Shown one piece after another: positions 1-8,231 of a stretch of DNA of 39,007 nt. The position numbers were made by a program, and so were the translations under genes. The notes beneath the pieces were generated by a model. The model searched no databases, was not told the DNA's origin, and saw only the letters and a program-made list of their open reading frames with translations. How positions within the stretch are numbered: the stretch's first letter is position 1; every line of letters starts with the position of its first letter. Source of the DNA: JADIYM01 sp964641945 (GTDB lineage: Bacteria; Acidobacteriota; Blastocatellia; UBA7656; JADIYM01); contig CAZXLQ010000008.1 of assembly GCA_964641945.1 (NCBI GenBank), positions 1 to 39,007 of the forward strand, given 5' to 3'.

Positions 1-9
1 TCCGTGGGA

Positions 10-28
10 CGCTCGCTACCGCTCGCGG
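10..28. repeat. REP-like half-element, copy at window edge
   Basis: The 19-mer CGCTCGCTACCGCTCGCGG here is identical to positions 4707-4725, which lie in the right arm of the palindromic element at 4614-4732. It sits just downstream of the minus-strand gene at 97-426. The matching left arm, if present, would lie outside the window. Confidence 0.55.
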
Positions 29-96
29 CTCATAAAACGGGGACCACCCGCATCGTGCACTACCACTCGCGGCACCGACTCAGGCGTCGGGTTCCC

Positions 97-426
97 CTAG
101 CTTTCCGAGATCGTATCGGGCTGCATGCCCTCGATGTACTCACGCACCGGAGCGCCGGTCCGTGCCTCGAACTGTTCGTGTAGCGCCAACAGGTCGTCGA
201 CTGTCTGGTCGAGCGAAATGCGCTCAACTCTCCACATCGGGATGAACATGGCCGTCAGGCCGATGTTCCGTTCGTTCGCGACTATCATCCGAATCCAGTC
301 TTCGAAACTGTTCAGGTCGATACCGACGATCGTTGCCCCGGACTGGTTGAGTTCAGCGAGGAGCCCCCAGAACTTCTCCCGCGGGTTCTGCAGGTGAATG
401 ATGATGAAATTGCCGGCGCCAATCAT
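97..426 (-). CDS. small conserved hypothetical protein (109 aa)
   Basis: The reading frame remains open upstream, but the protein-like part begins at the ATG at 424-426, preceded by a GGAGG-type ribosome binding site about 7 nt away. The product begins MIGAGNFIIIHLQNPREKFW and continues with a patterned alpha/beta sequence (GIDLNSFEDWIR, MFIPMWRVERISLD) and an acidic C-terminus. It has no signal peptide, membrane segment or catalytic motif that I recognise, so it is probably cytosolic. It lies 23 nt downstream of the PPP-family phosphatase on the same strand, so the two are probably co-transcribed. The N-terminal half is rich in short beta strands; a small RNA- or ligand-binding fold is possible, but I cannot assign one. 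Confidence 0.8.
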   Translation of the reverse strand: MIGAGNFIIIHLQNPREKFWGLLAELNQSGATIVGIDLNSFEDWIRMIVANERNIGLTAMFIPMWRVERISLDQTVDDLLALHEQFEARTGAPVREYIEGMQPDTISES

Positions 427-449
427 CAGGTGACCTCCCTCAAGACGGT

Positions 450-1223
450 TTACGGCGAACCCAACCGCGCGCCCGCCGACACCGGCCGGCGCTCGCGGTA
501 GGCATCGAGGAGCGGGCCGTGGTCGCGAATAGTGGTCTCGCCGTCGGCGTACGCCTGCCAGAGCGTGAAATCGTCGACTCTGAGGCAGCTGAGAGGGCAG
601 TCCGGTTCGGATCCGGTGTCCATGCCGACGCAGTTGCTCGCCATGAAAATGTCGTGTTCGTGGCGGCGTCCATCCCGTGGCAGGTAACGCGTCGGAGTGT
701 GTCCGAAGAAGCACAGCTTTCCGCCGTAATGCATGTAGAACGAGAAGTCGCGGCTCCAGAGCAGCACATCCTCGTCCGTCTCGTCGAGCGGCGTATCCTC
801 CACGAGGCCCGCGTGAACGAAGATTGCCTGTTCGTCTTCGTGATAGAGCGGCATTGCCCGAAAAAACTCGAGGTGATCTTCGGGTATGACGATGTCGTCG
901 AGCTCGTTGATCTCGTGGAGCGGGCAGCCGTACTGCGCGATGGTGTCCTGGCCGCCATTCTCGGGAATGAGCCACGAAAGGTCTCCAAAGTCGACGCAGT
1001 CGAGGAGCATCTGCTCGTGATTCCCTCGAAGCGTGACGACCGAGGAGTGCGCGTTCTTGAGTCGAAGCACCTCGCTCACGACCTCGTTGATCTGCGACCC
1101 ACGATCGATGAGATCACCGAGGAAGACGAGCTTGTCTTTCCTGAGATCGCACGGCACCTCGCGCAGGAGCTGGGTCAGCTGCGTGTACCGTCCGTGAACG
1201 TCGCCAATGACGTAGGTGCTCAT
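450..1223 (-). CDS. PPP-family metallophosphoesterase / serine-threonine protein phosphatase
   Basis: A 257-residue protein starting MSTYVIGDVHGRYTQL. It carries the three N-terminal PPP-family metal-binding motifs in order: GDVHGR (GDxHG, about residue 7), GDLIDRG (GDxxDRG, about 36) and RGNHEQ (GNHE, about 65). Further metal or phosphate ligands are likely in FVHAGL and FFGHTPT. This is the fold of bacterial PrpA/PrpB-type Ser/Thr phosphatases and ApaH diadenosine tetraphosphatase; the length fits either, so the substrate is undecided. The enzyme should be cytosolic and dimetal-dependent. I chose the ATG at 1221-1223 because the catalytic core starts immediately after it; the extra upstream residues in the open frame look non-coding. 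It is divergent from the acyltransferase at 1418. Confidence 0.9.
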   Translation of the reverse strand: MSTYVIGDVHGRYTQLTQLLREVPCDLRKDKLVFLGDLIDRGSQINEVVSEVLRLKNAHSSVVTLRGNHEQMLLDCVDFGDLSWLIPENGGQDTIAQYGCPLHEINELDDIVIPEDHLEFFRAMPLYHEDEQAIFVHAGLVEDTPLDETDEDVLLWSRDFSFYMHYGGKLCFFGHTPTRYLPRDGRRHEHDIFMASNCVGMDTGSEPDCPLSCLRVDDFTLWQAYADGETTIRDHGPLLDAYRERRPVSAGARLGSP

Positions 1224-1417
1224 GGTATAAAGGCCGCGCTTCCAGTCGCACTCGGTGGGCGAGCGAGGGGCCGCTGTGGAGCATGCGCTGGACAGGACGA
1301 ACCTCGCCATTAAAGCACATCATCTCGAATGCGTGCGAGGCCATTCCCGGTCCCACGCTGGCGGCCGCCGAGCCGCCGCAACTCTGGTTACCGCTTCACT
1401 CTCCCTCGTCTCGACCG

Positions 1418-2689
1418 ATGCTCTTCCGACTCATCTCAACGGCGCTCCACGCCCTGTTCCGGCTGATATTCACCCTCGAGTACTTCGGTGAAGAGAACGT
1501 GCCGGCTTCGGGCGCGGTAATCATAGCCGGCAACCACCCGAGCTATCTCGATCCACTGCTGATCTCACTGCCGCTCGAGCGACGGGTCTTCTTCATGGCG
1601 TGGGACAAGCTGTTCTCGATCCCGGTGCTCGGAACACTTCTGCGACAGGCCGGCGCGTTCCCTGTGCGACTGGGCTCGAAGGATCCGAATGCCTATCAGA
1701 TGGCGCTCAGCGTGCTTGAGGACGGCCGGGTTCTCGGCATCTTTCCCGAGGCAGGACGCACTTCGGAAGGACCGATGAACCCGCTCAAGACCGGTACTGC
1801 ACGGCTCGCGATCGAATCGGGTGCTCCCATTGTCCCGGTGACGATTACCGGTGCCTACGATGCATGGCCTTCTTCACGGCTGATGCCCTGGCCGCGGAAG
1901 ATCACCGTGAAGTACCACGTTCCCATTGCGCTAGATCCGGCGGACGTTGCGGCGCGCGGCGCGGAAAAGGACTTTCACGAGGACGTCATGCGCGACGTTC
2001 GGGAAGCCATAGAGCGCCGACTCATTCCATCGCTCACGGCCGACGCCCGTAAGCGGCGAGTTTTCGAAGGGCCGGCCTCGCCGATTCGAATCTATGAACT
2101 CTACCCGCTCCTTGCGACTGTCTTCGGCATAGCGCTGGGCGGGCCGGCGCGGATTCTCGTTGCCCTCGCGGCAGTGCACTTCGCCTACCTGGCAGCCGAC
2201 ATCTGGTGGATTCCCCAGGGTCGATTGGCAAAAGCGATTCGGGAGCTGGTCACTCCGTTTCTCGTGCTGGCGTACGGACCGGTGCTGGCCGCGACGGTGG
2301 AGTTGAAGGTCACGGAGTGGTGGACCCTCGCGGCAATCGGAGCCGGCGCGGGCCTCTCGTTCAACTGGTCGAACCAGTACAAAGCCGAACGCTACGTCCG
2401 CGGCGCGATGATGGCATATCTGGTCGCGTTCGTGATCGCCGTTGGCCAGCCGCATCCGTTCGGGCCGCACCTCGCCTTCGCGTCGTTCACGTTCGTTTAC
2501 GCGATTTTCTGGCGCCCACTCTTCTGGCACATCACGGCCCTGGTCATGTCGGCATACTGTGGCGTCGTCCTGTGGGTACCCGGGATTGCCCTGGCACGAA
2601 ATGCCATCTGGTATCTGGCACTCTCGTGTCTGGTCGCCGTCTACATCAGGGTCGTCAAGTTTTCTGCCCATGACGGCAGAATAATCTGA
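1418..2689 (+). CDS. 1-acyl-sn-glycerol-3-phosphate acyltransferase (PlsC-like) with C-terminal membrane domain
   Basis: A 423-residue protein. The N-terminal half is a PlsC-type acyltransferase: NHPSYLD (HX4D catalytic motif, about residue 38), then FPEAGRTSEG (the FPEG acceptor-binding motif, about 110), then PIVPVTITG (block IV). It would acylate lysophosphatidate or a similar lysolipid at the inner membrane. From about residue 230 onward the protein is strongly hydrophobic with 5-7 probable transmembrane helices, an extension absent from ordinary PlsC of about 240 residues. The chosen ATG (1418) begins MLFRLISTALHALFRLIF, a typical PlsC N-terminal amphipathic segment; the open frame reaches back to 1283 but that extension is not protein-like. 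The stop codon abuts a 14-bp inverted repeat. Confidence 0.88.
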   Translation: MLFRLISTALHALFRLIFTLEYFGEENVPASGAVIIAGNHPSYLDPLLISLPLERRVFFMAWDKLFSIPVLGTLLRQAGAFPVRLGSKDPNAYQMALSVLEDGRVLGIFPEAGRTSEGPMNPLKTGTARLAIESGAPIVPVTITGAYDAWPSSRLMPWPRKITVKYHVPIALDPADVAARGAEKDFHEDVMRDVREAIERRLIPSLTADARKRRVFEGPASPIRIYELYPLLATVFGIALGGPARILVALAAVHFAYLAADIWWIPQGRLAKAIRELVTPFLVLAYGPVLAATVELKVTEWWTLAAIGAGAGLSFNWSNQYKAERYVRGAMMAYLVAFVIAVGQPHPFGPHLAFASFTFVYAIFWRPLFWHITALVMSAYCGVVLWVPGIALARNAIWYLALSCLVAVYIRVVKFSAHDGRII

Positions 2690-2702
2690 TTCCGATAGTA
2701 CA
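2689..2702 (+). repeat. 14-bp inverted repeat, left copy
   Basis: ATTCCGATAGTACA begins at the last base of the acyltransferase stop codon. Its exact reverse complement lies at 3692-3705, directly after the stop codon of the next gene, so the pair brackets one gene. Confidence 0.6.
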
Positions 2703-2884
2703 ATTTTGAACGGCCGCCAATACAGCCTGGGGTGAATGGGCAAACATGGTTCTCGACGGCGGCGCATAATTCCGACCTCGCGAATAAAATCGAGGGCGAA
2801 GAAGGCACCAGGGAAAGATGCTTCAGGGATGAAATAGTCAATACGGAAATAGCAATCACGGGTGGTTTCGAATCGGTTCGATCA

Positions 2885-3691
2885 ATGGGCTGGAATGGCA
2901 TACGCATCGCGACCTACAACATTCACAAGTGCGTCGGAATAGACCGACGGATTTCGGTGGAGCGCATAGCCCGCGTCGTCCGCGAGCTCGACGCCGACAT
3001 AGTCGCGTTGCAGGAGGTCGTGATCGAGCGATCTGCCGCCAGGTCAGGCGGCTTCCTCCGTGAACCGGCGCGACGTCTTCTGGATCAGGTCCGGTTCGGA
3101 GCTGCAGCTTCGCACGGCGCCCGCCGCACGGACCAGGCAGATCACCTTGCGTCGCTGACTGGATTTTCGGTCGTCACCGGACCGGCGATCGACGAGCCGG
3201 GACACGTCTACGGAAACGTCGTCCTGACCCGACTACCCGTCGTCGGATTCGAGAACTTCGACATTTCGACCCATCGGCGCGAGCCAAGGGCGTGCCTGCG
3301 CGTCGATGTCGCCATCACGGGAAGCCGGGTCTTCCACCTCTACAACACGCACTTCGGCACCAGCCATCCCGAACGGATTGAACAGTCAAGGAGACTGGTC
3401 GAGACCGGCATTCTGGCCGGATCGCACCCGGACGATCCTCAGGTACTCGTCGGGGACTTCAATGACTGGTTTGCAGGCGCCCCAACCCGGTTGCTCGGAG
3501 ATCATTTTCACGATGCAACGAGGCGACTGCGCCCATCCTATCCCGCCGTGGCGCCGGTCTTGCGTCTCGACCGGATCTACGTCAATCACCACGTTCGAGT
3601 CCGTCGCGTCGAAATCCACGCTTCCCGCCTCGCTCGAGTGGCTTCGGATCACGCTCCGATCATCGCCGTTCTCGACGCCGCCGCAGAGTGA
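2885..3691 (+). CDS. endonuclease/exonuclease/phosphatase (EEP) family hydrolase
   Basis: A 268-residue protein with the hallmark EEP (DNase I/sphingomyelinase/AP-endonuclease) motifs in order: RIATYNIHKC (metal-site Asn), IVALQEV (metal Glu), YNTHFG (catalytic His), VGDFNDW (Asp/Asn pair), RLDRIYV and the C-terminal SDHAPI catalytic Asp-His. The fold is clear but the substrate is not; lipid headgroup, phosphoinositide-like and nucleic acid substrates are all possible. The following-on position after a PlsC-like acyltransferase makes a phospholipid role attractive, and this is inference. No signal peptide is visible from the chosen ATG at 2885. The frame stays open back to an ATG at 2732, but those 51 residues lack family similarity. 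The gene is bracketed by a 14-bp inverted repeat. Confidence 0.85.
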   Translation: MGWNGIRIATYNIHKCVGIDRRISVERIARVVRELDADIVALQEVVIERSAARSGGFLREPARRLLDQVRFGAAASHGARRTDQADHLASLTGFSVVTGPAIDEPGHVYGNVVLTRLPVVGFENFDISTHRREPRACLRVDVAITGSRVFHLYNTHFGTSHPERIEQSRRLVETGILAGSHPDDPQVLVGDFNDWFAGAPTRLLGDHFHDATRRLRPSYPAVAPVLRLDRIYVNHHVRVRRVEIHASRLARVASDHAPIIAVLDAAAE

Positions 3692-3705
3692 TGTACTATC
3701 GGAAT
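3692..3705 (-). repeat. 14-bp inverted repeat, right copy
   Basis: TGTACTATCGGAAT is the exact reverse complement of 2689-2702 and starts at the base after the EEP gene's stop codon. The sequence beyond it is locally AT-rich (ATATACAAAG). Confidence 0.6.
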
Positions 3706-3822
3706 ATATACAAAGAATGAGCAGTTTACACGAAGGGCGGATCGTGAGGTGCAAAAAGCCACGAGACCCATGGCCGGCCTGACAATTCCGTAACGGATTT
3801 GTCGATCTGCATGAGCTGCCGT

Positions 3823-4548
3823 CTACGACTTGCGTGGTTGACTCGGACGCAACTCGATGCGGCTTGCGAGGGCCCGAGGCTCAAACCTCAAGAGGTCAAG
3901 CACGGCCTCGGCGACGTCCTCGGGAGCTAGCTTCCAGTCCGCCCCCGCGCCTGGCGCATTCCCGGCAAATTCCGTGGAGACACTTCCGGGCATTACATAG
4001 CTGACGCGTATGCCATCGTACCGGACGTCGTGCATGAGCGCTTCACTGAAACCGTTGAGCCCGAACTTCGACGCATTGTAGGCCGCGCCCCCGGCAAACG
4101 CGTTGGTCCCGGCGAGGCTAGATATATTGATGATGGAACCGCCTCCCGACCGTCGCATCGCGGGAACGCCAGCGTGACACATGTTGAACACCCCGATCAC
4201 GTTCGTCTCGATGACGCGGCGGAAATCGGCCGGGTCCATGTCGGGAACCGGTGCAAAAATCCCGATCCCGGCGTTGTTCACCAACACATCGAGTCGTCCG
4301 AAGGCCTCGATCGTGCGCGCGACGAACGCTGCCGAGTCTTCCGCATCCGCTACATCGCACGCGAAACCAAGTGCACGACCGGGTCCAAGCGCAGTCAAAT
4401 CCTCGGCAACGCGTTCGATCAGCGGCGCCGTCCGGCCGCACATTGCCACCGAGACGCCTTCGAGGACGAGAGCACGCGATATCGCGAGTCCGATACCGCG
4501 GCTCGCGCCCGTCACGATCCCGACTTTGCCGGCCAAAGAGACAGTCAT
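3823..4548 (-). CDS. short-chain dehydrogenase/reductase (SDR)
   Basis: A 241-residue classical SDR. The Rossmann glycine motif TGASRGIG is near residue 13, the DV adenine-binding motif is in FACDVADAE, NNAG is followed by the active-site region INISSLAG, and the catalytic YNASK gives Tyr and Lys. It ends with a PG-containing loop (VMPGSVSTEF). It would reduce or oxidise a carbonyl/alcohol with NAD(P)(H) in the cytosol; the substrate cannot be read from sequence. The ATG at 4546-4548 gives MTVSLAGKVGIVTG, the usual SDR N-terminus; an upstream in-frame start would add 16 non-conserved residues. A REP-like palindrome separates it from the thioesterase gene upstream. Confidence 0.9.
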   Translation of the reverse strand: MTVSLAGKVGIVTGASRGIGLAISRALVLEGVSVAMCGRTAPLIERVAEDLTALGPGRALGFACDVADAEDSAAFVARTIEAFGRLDVLVNNAGIGIFAPVPDMDPADFRRVIETNVIGVFNMCHAGVPAMRRSGGGSIINISSLAGTNAFAGGAAYNASKFGLNGFSEALMHDVRYDGIRVSYVMPGSVSTEFAGNAPGAGADWKLAPEDVAEAVLDLLRFEPRALASRIELRPSQPRKS

Positions 4549-4613
4549 AGGATCGTCACATTCCCTTCCGCGAGTCTCGTGCGTCCGGCAATGCACTGCG
4601 GGCCGCCATGAGT

Positions 4614-4732
4614 TACAGAACCGCGAGCTGTAGAGAGCGGCCCGCGGACGGTGCCTCGCTCAGGCGGCACGCAACAAGGATCACACTCGGAAAACCGTCC
4701 GCAGGCCGCTCGCTACCGCTCGCGGTTCTGTA
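4614..4732. repeat. REP-like long imperfect palindrome
   Basis: Two arms of 39 nt (4614-4652 and 4694-4732) are inverted complements with only a few mismatches, enclosing a 41-nt loop. The outer arms contain ACAGAACCGCGAGC on the left and GCTCGCGGTTCTGT on the right, and the inner arms GCGGACGGT / ACCGTCCGC. The element fills the gap between two minus-strand genes. Part of its right arm recurs at 10-28, so it belongs to a dispersed family. A transcript through it could form a very stable hairpin. Confidence 0.8.
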
Positions 4733-4743
4733 GCCCGGTCCGG

Positions 4744-5157
4744 TCATTCGACGGCCTCTCGATCGATAACCGCGGGATTCTCCGACAGTACGATCGGCAC
4801 CGGCTTGCGTGAATCGTCTACGGCGACATACACGACCTCGGCCTCGGTCACGAGTCGCGTATCGCCAGCACCATCACGTGCGCACGCGTTGACCGTAACC
4901 TTGGTCGTGATCGAGGTTCGACCGATCCTCACGGTCTCGGTGTAGAACGTGACCAGATCTCCGACGAACACCGGAGCGTGAAAGACGACTTCGCGCATCG
5001 CGATGGTCACGAAGACCTGCGAACTCGTCCGTCGTGCCTCGACGGCTCCCGCAAGATCGATGTAGCTCAGGATGATGCCGCCAAAGATAGTGCCCATCGC
5101 GTTTGTGTCGCGTGGCATCATCATGATCCGGATCGCGGGGACCTTGTCGTTAGTCAT
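4744..5157 (-). CDS. hotdog-fold acyl-CoA thioesterase (YciA/BACH type)
   Basis: A 137-residue single-hotdog protein starting MTNDKVPAIR. It contains DTNAMGTIFGGIILSYIDLA, the conserved Asn/Gly-rich turn followed by the central hotdog helix with the acidic residue (Asp), typical of YciA and acyl-CoA hydrolase proteins. Later segments REVVFHAPVFVGDLVTFY and SITTKVTV correspond to the remaining strands. It would hydrolyse acyl-CoA to fatty acid and CoA in the cytosol, usually as a hexamer in this family. The start was set at the ATG at 5155-5157; the frame is open 21 codons further but without similarity. It is divergent from the Rieske protein at 5244. Confidence 0.88.
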   Translation of the reverse strand: MTNDKVPAIRIMMMPRDTNAMGTIFGGIILSYIDLAGAVEARRTSSQVFVTIAMREVVFHAPVFVGDLVTFYTETVRIGRTSITTKVTVNACARDGAGDTRLVTEAEVVYVAVDDSRKPVPIVLSENPAVIDREAVE

Positions 5158-5243
5158 GGGCTCGCTGTTCCCGTGAAATGAAGGACGTCGAACTCTATGC
5201 GGCGCATCGGTATGCGTCAACGATCTCAGCGGGGACTGACTGA

Positions 5244-5600
5244 ATGTCTGATACCACGAGCGATTTGAAGGGATTCGTCGACGTCGCGGCGATTGGCGAG
5301 CTCTCGCCCGGCGAGGGACGGATCGTCGAAGCCGATGGCACCTGGCTCGCGCTCTTTCTTGCTGACGGGACGCCTCACGCGATCGCCAACGCCTGTCCGC
5401 ACATGGCCGGCCCCCTCGGCTCGGGTCGTTGCCTCGACGGAATCGTCACGTGCCCGATTCACGAATGGAGGTTCGACGTTCGTACGGGACAGGCGCCGAC
5501 GAACGCACAAACTCGAGTCGCGACGTATGAAACGCGAATCGTCGACGGACGCGTTTTCGTTCGCGTGGCCGATCGCGAAGATGGAGCCGCGAGCCAGTGA
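5244..5600 (+). CDS. Rieske [2Fe-2S] ferredoxin-like protein
   Basis: A 118-residue protein with the two Rieske cluster boxes: CPHMAG (CxH) and CPIHEWRF (CxxH), spaced about 17 residues apart, followed by FDVRTG. The short length and the absence of a catalytic domain fit soluble Rieske ferredoxins of the dioxygenase or nitrite-reductase small-subunit type, acting as electron carriers. Its redox partner is not in the window. A GGGGA ribosome binding site precedes the ATG. The stop codon overlaps the GTG start of the AsmA-like gene by 4 nt (GTGA), implying translational coupling to an unrelated envelope protein. Confidence 0.92.
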   Translation: MSDTTSDLKGFVDVAAIGELSPGEGRIVEADGTWLALFLADGTPHAIANACPHMAGPLGSGRCLDGIVTCPIHEWRFDVRTGQAPTNAQTRVATYETRIVDGRVFVRVADREDGAASQ

Positions 5601-7114
5601 AGCGAACGATCGCTGTATTGCTAGTCCTTGTTGGAATCGCCATTGCGACCCTCCTTCTCTTCGTGCAGTTCTATTCACCTGAGGCGCAGCGACTGTCGCT
5701 CGAACGTCGCCTGACCGAAGCGTTCGGAGCACCCGCGCAGATCGGAACACTGAAGCTCACGCTTTCGGGAGGACTCGGGGTCGAGGCGCGCGACGTTCGC
5801 GTCGCGCTCGACCCCGCCTTCGGCGACGGCACCTTTCTCGAGGTCGACGAGGTCATCGCGAACGTTTCGGTGTGGCATTACCTTACGACACGCGAGCTTG
5901 GCATTCGTTCGGTCGACGTCACGCGACCGCGGATTCGCTTCGTCAAGAACCGTGAAGGCGTCTGGAACTGGTCGACGCTCGGCGCCGCCTCGGTCTCAGC
6001 AATGTACGAGCGCGGAAACCTGCCTATGCTCGCCTTTGCCACGCCGGTGATGGTCGCGGCCGAGACGTCGTCAGCGCAACTCGAGCGAATCGTCGTCTCC
6101 AATGCGATGGTGGTGCTCGTCGACGAAACGGTTCAGCCGGCGTCGGTCACCGAATACCAGGGTCTCGCGCTCGATGCCTCTCTTTCGAACGGTTCGGGGG
6201 AGCGACAGGCGACCGGGCGGCTCTCGGGCCTGTCGGGCGAATCGGCGAGTGAGCCACTCGATATCGACGTGCAGTTCGACGTTCGACTGACGCGCGTAGG
6301 CGAGACCGCACGATTGCGCGCGGACGGGACCATCGTCTCCGGACACGTCGCCACCCGCAACTCGAGACTCGACGAGATCAGCGCAACAATCACGCTCGAC
6401 GAGGCGCAGCGACTCGTGATTCCGCATCTCCGGCTGAAGCTGTTCGGTGGAAACCTCGAGGGGTCCGCGACGATCGAGCTCGGCACTGCAACGAATAAGT
6501 TCACGATTCAGGGACAGGTTGCCAATCTCGACCTCGGCGCCGCATTGGCGCCGAAACCGGAGCTCGCCGGGGCACTTCACGGAATAGCGACCGCATCTCT
6601 TCAAGTTCGCGGCGAGCTCGGCGCCTACGCCGAAACACTCGCATCGCTCGAAGGCGAAGGCCGCGCCGAGGTCCAGAACGCACGGATCGAATCGGTCAAC
6701 ATTCTCAGTGAGATTTCAAAACGTGCAAACTTAACTGTAATTGATTTCTCCGAAACGGATATGTCAAGCGGGAATCTCACCACGAACTTTCGCTTCGAGC
6801 GGGGATCGCTTCGTCTGAGCAACGCAAAGGCTTCTCGAGTAAGCGGTTGCGTGGATCTCTTCGTTCGAGACGGTCGGATCGGACTCGGCGTTTCGCCGCA
6901 GCTCGACCTGTCAGGCAGCGTAACGATACTTCCGGAAATACAGCAACGAGTTCGAGCCGACGCCCCGGGCACGCAACTCGTGCTGGCAGCATTGACGAGG
7001 GGATCGGGCCTGGCGGTGCCGCTCCGGGTTCGTGGACCGGTCGAAAGGCCGGAGGTCGAGCTCGACCTGGCGTCGTTGACGCGCACCTTGCTGTTCGGGG
7101 GCGGGGCTCGCTGA
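5597..7114 (+). CDS. AsmA-family inner-membrane-anchored protein
   Basis: A 505-residue protein beginning at GTG (5597). Residues 5-25 form one hydrophobic helix (IAVLLVLVGIAIATLLLF), followed by an AsmA-type N-terminal region (LSLERRLTEAFG, IGTLKLTLSGGLGVEARDV, SVDVTRPRIRFVKNREGVWN) and a long repeat-like beta region ending with GPVERPEVELDLASL, typical of AsmA C-terminal domains. AsmA-like proteins are periplasmic, bridge-like beta-groove proteins implicated in lipid transport to the outer membrane. It overlaps the Rieske gene by 4 nt and is followed 31 nt later by a ThiF-like gene. Confidence 0.88.
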   Translation: MKRTIAVLLVLVGIAIATLLLFVQFYSPEAQRLSLERRLTEAFGAPAQIGTLKLTLSGGLGVEARDVRVALDPAFGDGTFLEVDEVIANVSVWHYLTTRELGIRSVDVTRPRIRFVKNREGVWNWSTLGAASVSAMYERGNLPMLAFATPVMVAAETSSAQLERIVVSNAMVVLVDETVQPASVTEYQGLALDASLSNGSGERQATGRLSGLSGESASEPLDIDVQFDVRLTRVGETARLRADGTIVSGHVATRNSRLDEISATITLDEAQRLVIPHLRLKLFGGNLEGSATIELGTATNKFTIQGQVANLDLGAALAPKPELAGALHGIATASLQVRGELGAYAETLASLEGEGRAEVQNARIESVNILSEISKRANLTVIDFSETDMSSGNLTTNFRFERGSLRLSNAKASRVSGCVDLFVRDGRIGLGVSPQLDLSGSVTILPEIQQRVRADAPGTQLVLAALTRGSGLAVPLRVRGPVERPEVELDLASLTRTLLFGGGAR

Positions 7115-7145
7115 CCTCACGGCGCCGGCAGGTATACTCAGGCGC

Positions 7146-8183
7146 ATGGAATCTGACGGCCTCTTCGAGCGATATTCCCGCCAGATCCTCTTCTCGGGGA
7201 TTGCGGCGGATGGTCAGCGACGTCTCCGCGCGGCGTCTGCCGTCGTCATCGGTGCCGGCGCGCTCGGCGCCGTCCACGTGGAGACGCTTGCCAGGGCAGG
7301 TATCGGCCGGCTGAGGATCGTCGATCGCGACGTCGTCGAGGTTACGAACCTGCACCGGCAGATCCTCTATACCGAGGCCGACGCCATCGAGGGAATTCCT
7401 AAGGCGGTGGCCGCGGAGCGACGCGTGCAAGCCATCAACTCCGATGTCGAGGTCAACGGCATCGTCGAGGATGTCAACGCGCTGTCGATCGAAAGGCTCA
7501 TCGACGGCGCCGACCTGGTGCTCGATGCGACCGACAATTTCGAGACCCGTTACCTGATCAACGACGCATCGGCAAAACTCGGCATCCCGTGGGTCTACGG
7601 CGCGGTCGTGGGAGGGGGCGGGGCAACGATGACCGTTCGGCCGGGATTGACACCGTGCCTGCGGTGTCTCTTCGAGGTCATGCCGGCGCCGGGATCGGCT
7701 CCGACTTGCGACACCGCCGGTGTCGCGTTGCCTGCAGTCGCCGTAATCGCATCGATACAGGCGGCGGAGGCCATCAAGCTCCTTTCGGGCAGGCCGGAAC
7801 TGCTGCACGCTGGCCTCCTCCAGTTCGACGTCTGGGAGAACCGGTGGGTCCGCATCGGACTCGACGGACTGCTGGAGCGTGGCGACTGTCCTGTCTGCCA
7901 TCGACGACAGTTCGAGTTTCTCGAGACACCGGGCCAGCACGCGACGACACTCTGTGGCCGGGGCGCGGTCCAGGTGACGTCGTCACGACCGGTGCGGCTC
8001 GAGCTCACTGGACTTGCCGATCGATTGCGGTCATCCGGAGAAGTCTCGGTGAACGCCCACCTGGTCCGATTTCGAACCGGGGAAATCGAGATGACGATCT
8101 TTGCGGACGCTCGCTGTATCATCAAGGGCGTGACGGATCCGGCCGCGGCGCGAAGCCTCTACGCGCGGTTCGTCGGGGCCTGA
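7146..8183 (+). CDS. ThiF/MoeB/HesA-family adenylyltransferase
   Basis: A 345-residue E1-like enzyme. The ATP-binding Rossmann motif GAGALGAVHVETLARAGIG is near residue 37, then IVDRDVVEVTNLHRQIL (the Asp and Asn-Leu-x-Arg-Gln motif), DATDNFETRYLIND, and the zinc-type cysteine pairs CLRC and CPVCH. CDTAGVALPAV places a Cys at the crossover loop. This family adenylates the C-terminal Gly-Gly of a sulfur-carrier protein such as MoaD or ThiS. About 85 residues follow CPVCHRR; they contain LTGLADRLRSSGEVSVN and resemble a ThiS/MoaD-like or rhodanese-remnant tail, not firmly assigned. The sulfur carrier is not in the window, so MoeB versus ThiF is open. Confidence 0.88.
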   Translation: MESDGLFERYSRQILFSGIAADGQRRLRAASAVVIGAGALGAVHVETLARAGIGRLRIVDRDVVEVTNLHRQILYTEADAIEGIPKAVAAERRVQAINSDVEVNGIVEDVNALSIERLIDGADLVLDATDNFETRYLINDASAKLGIPWVYGAVVGGGGATMTVRPGLTPCLRCLFEVMPAPGSAPTCDTAGVALPAVAVIASIQAAEAIKLLSGRPELLHAGLLQFDVWENRWVRIGLDGLLERGDCPVCHRRQFEFLETPGQHATTLCGRGAVQVTSSRPVRLELTGLADRLRSSGEVSVNAHLVRFRTGEIEMTIFADARCIIKGVTDPAAARSLYARFVGA

Positions 8184-8231
8184 ATCAGCCGATTCTTGCG
8201 GCAACCACTCGACAAGGGAGCGGAACAGGCG

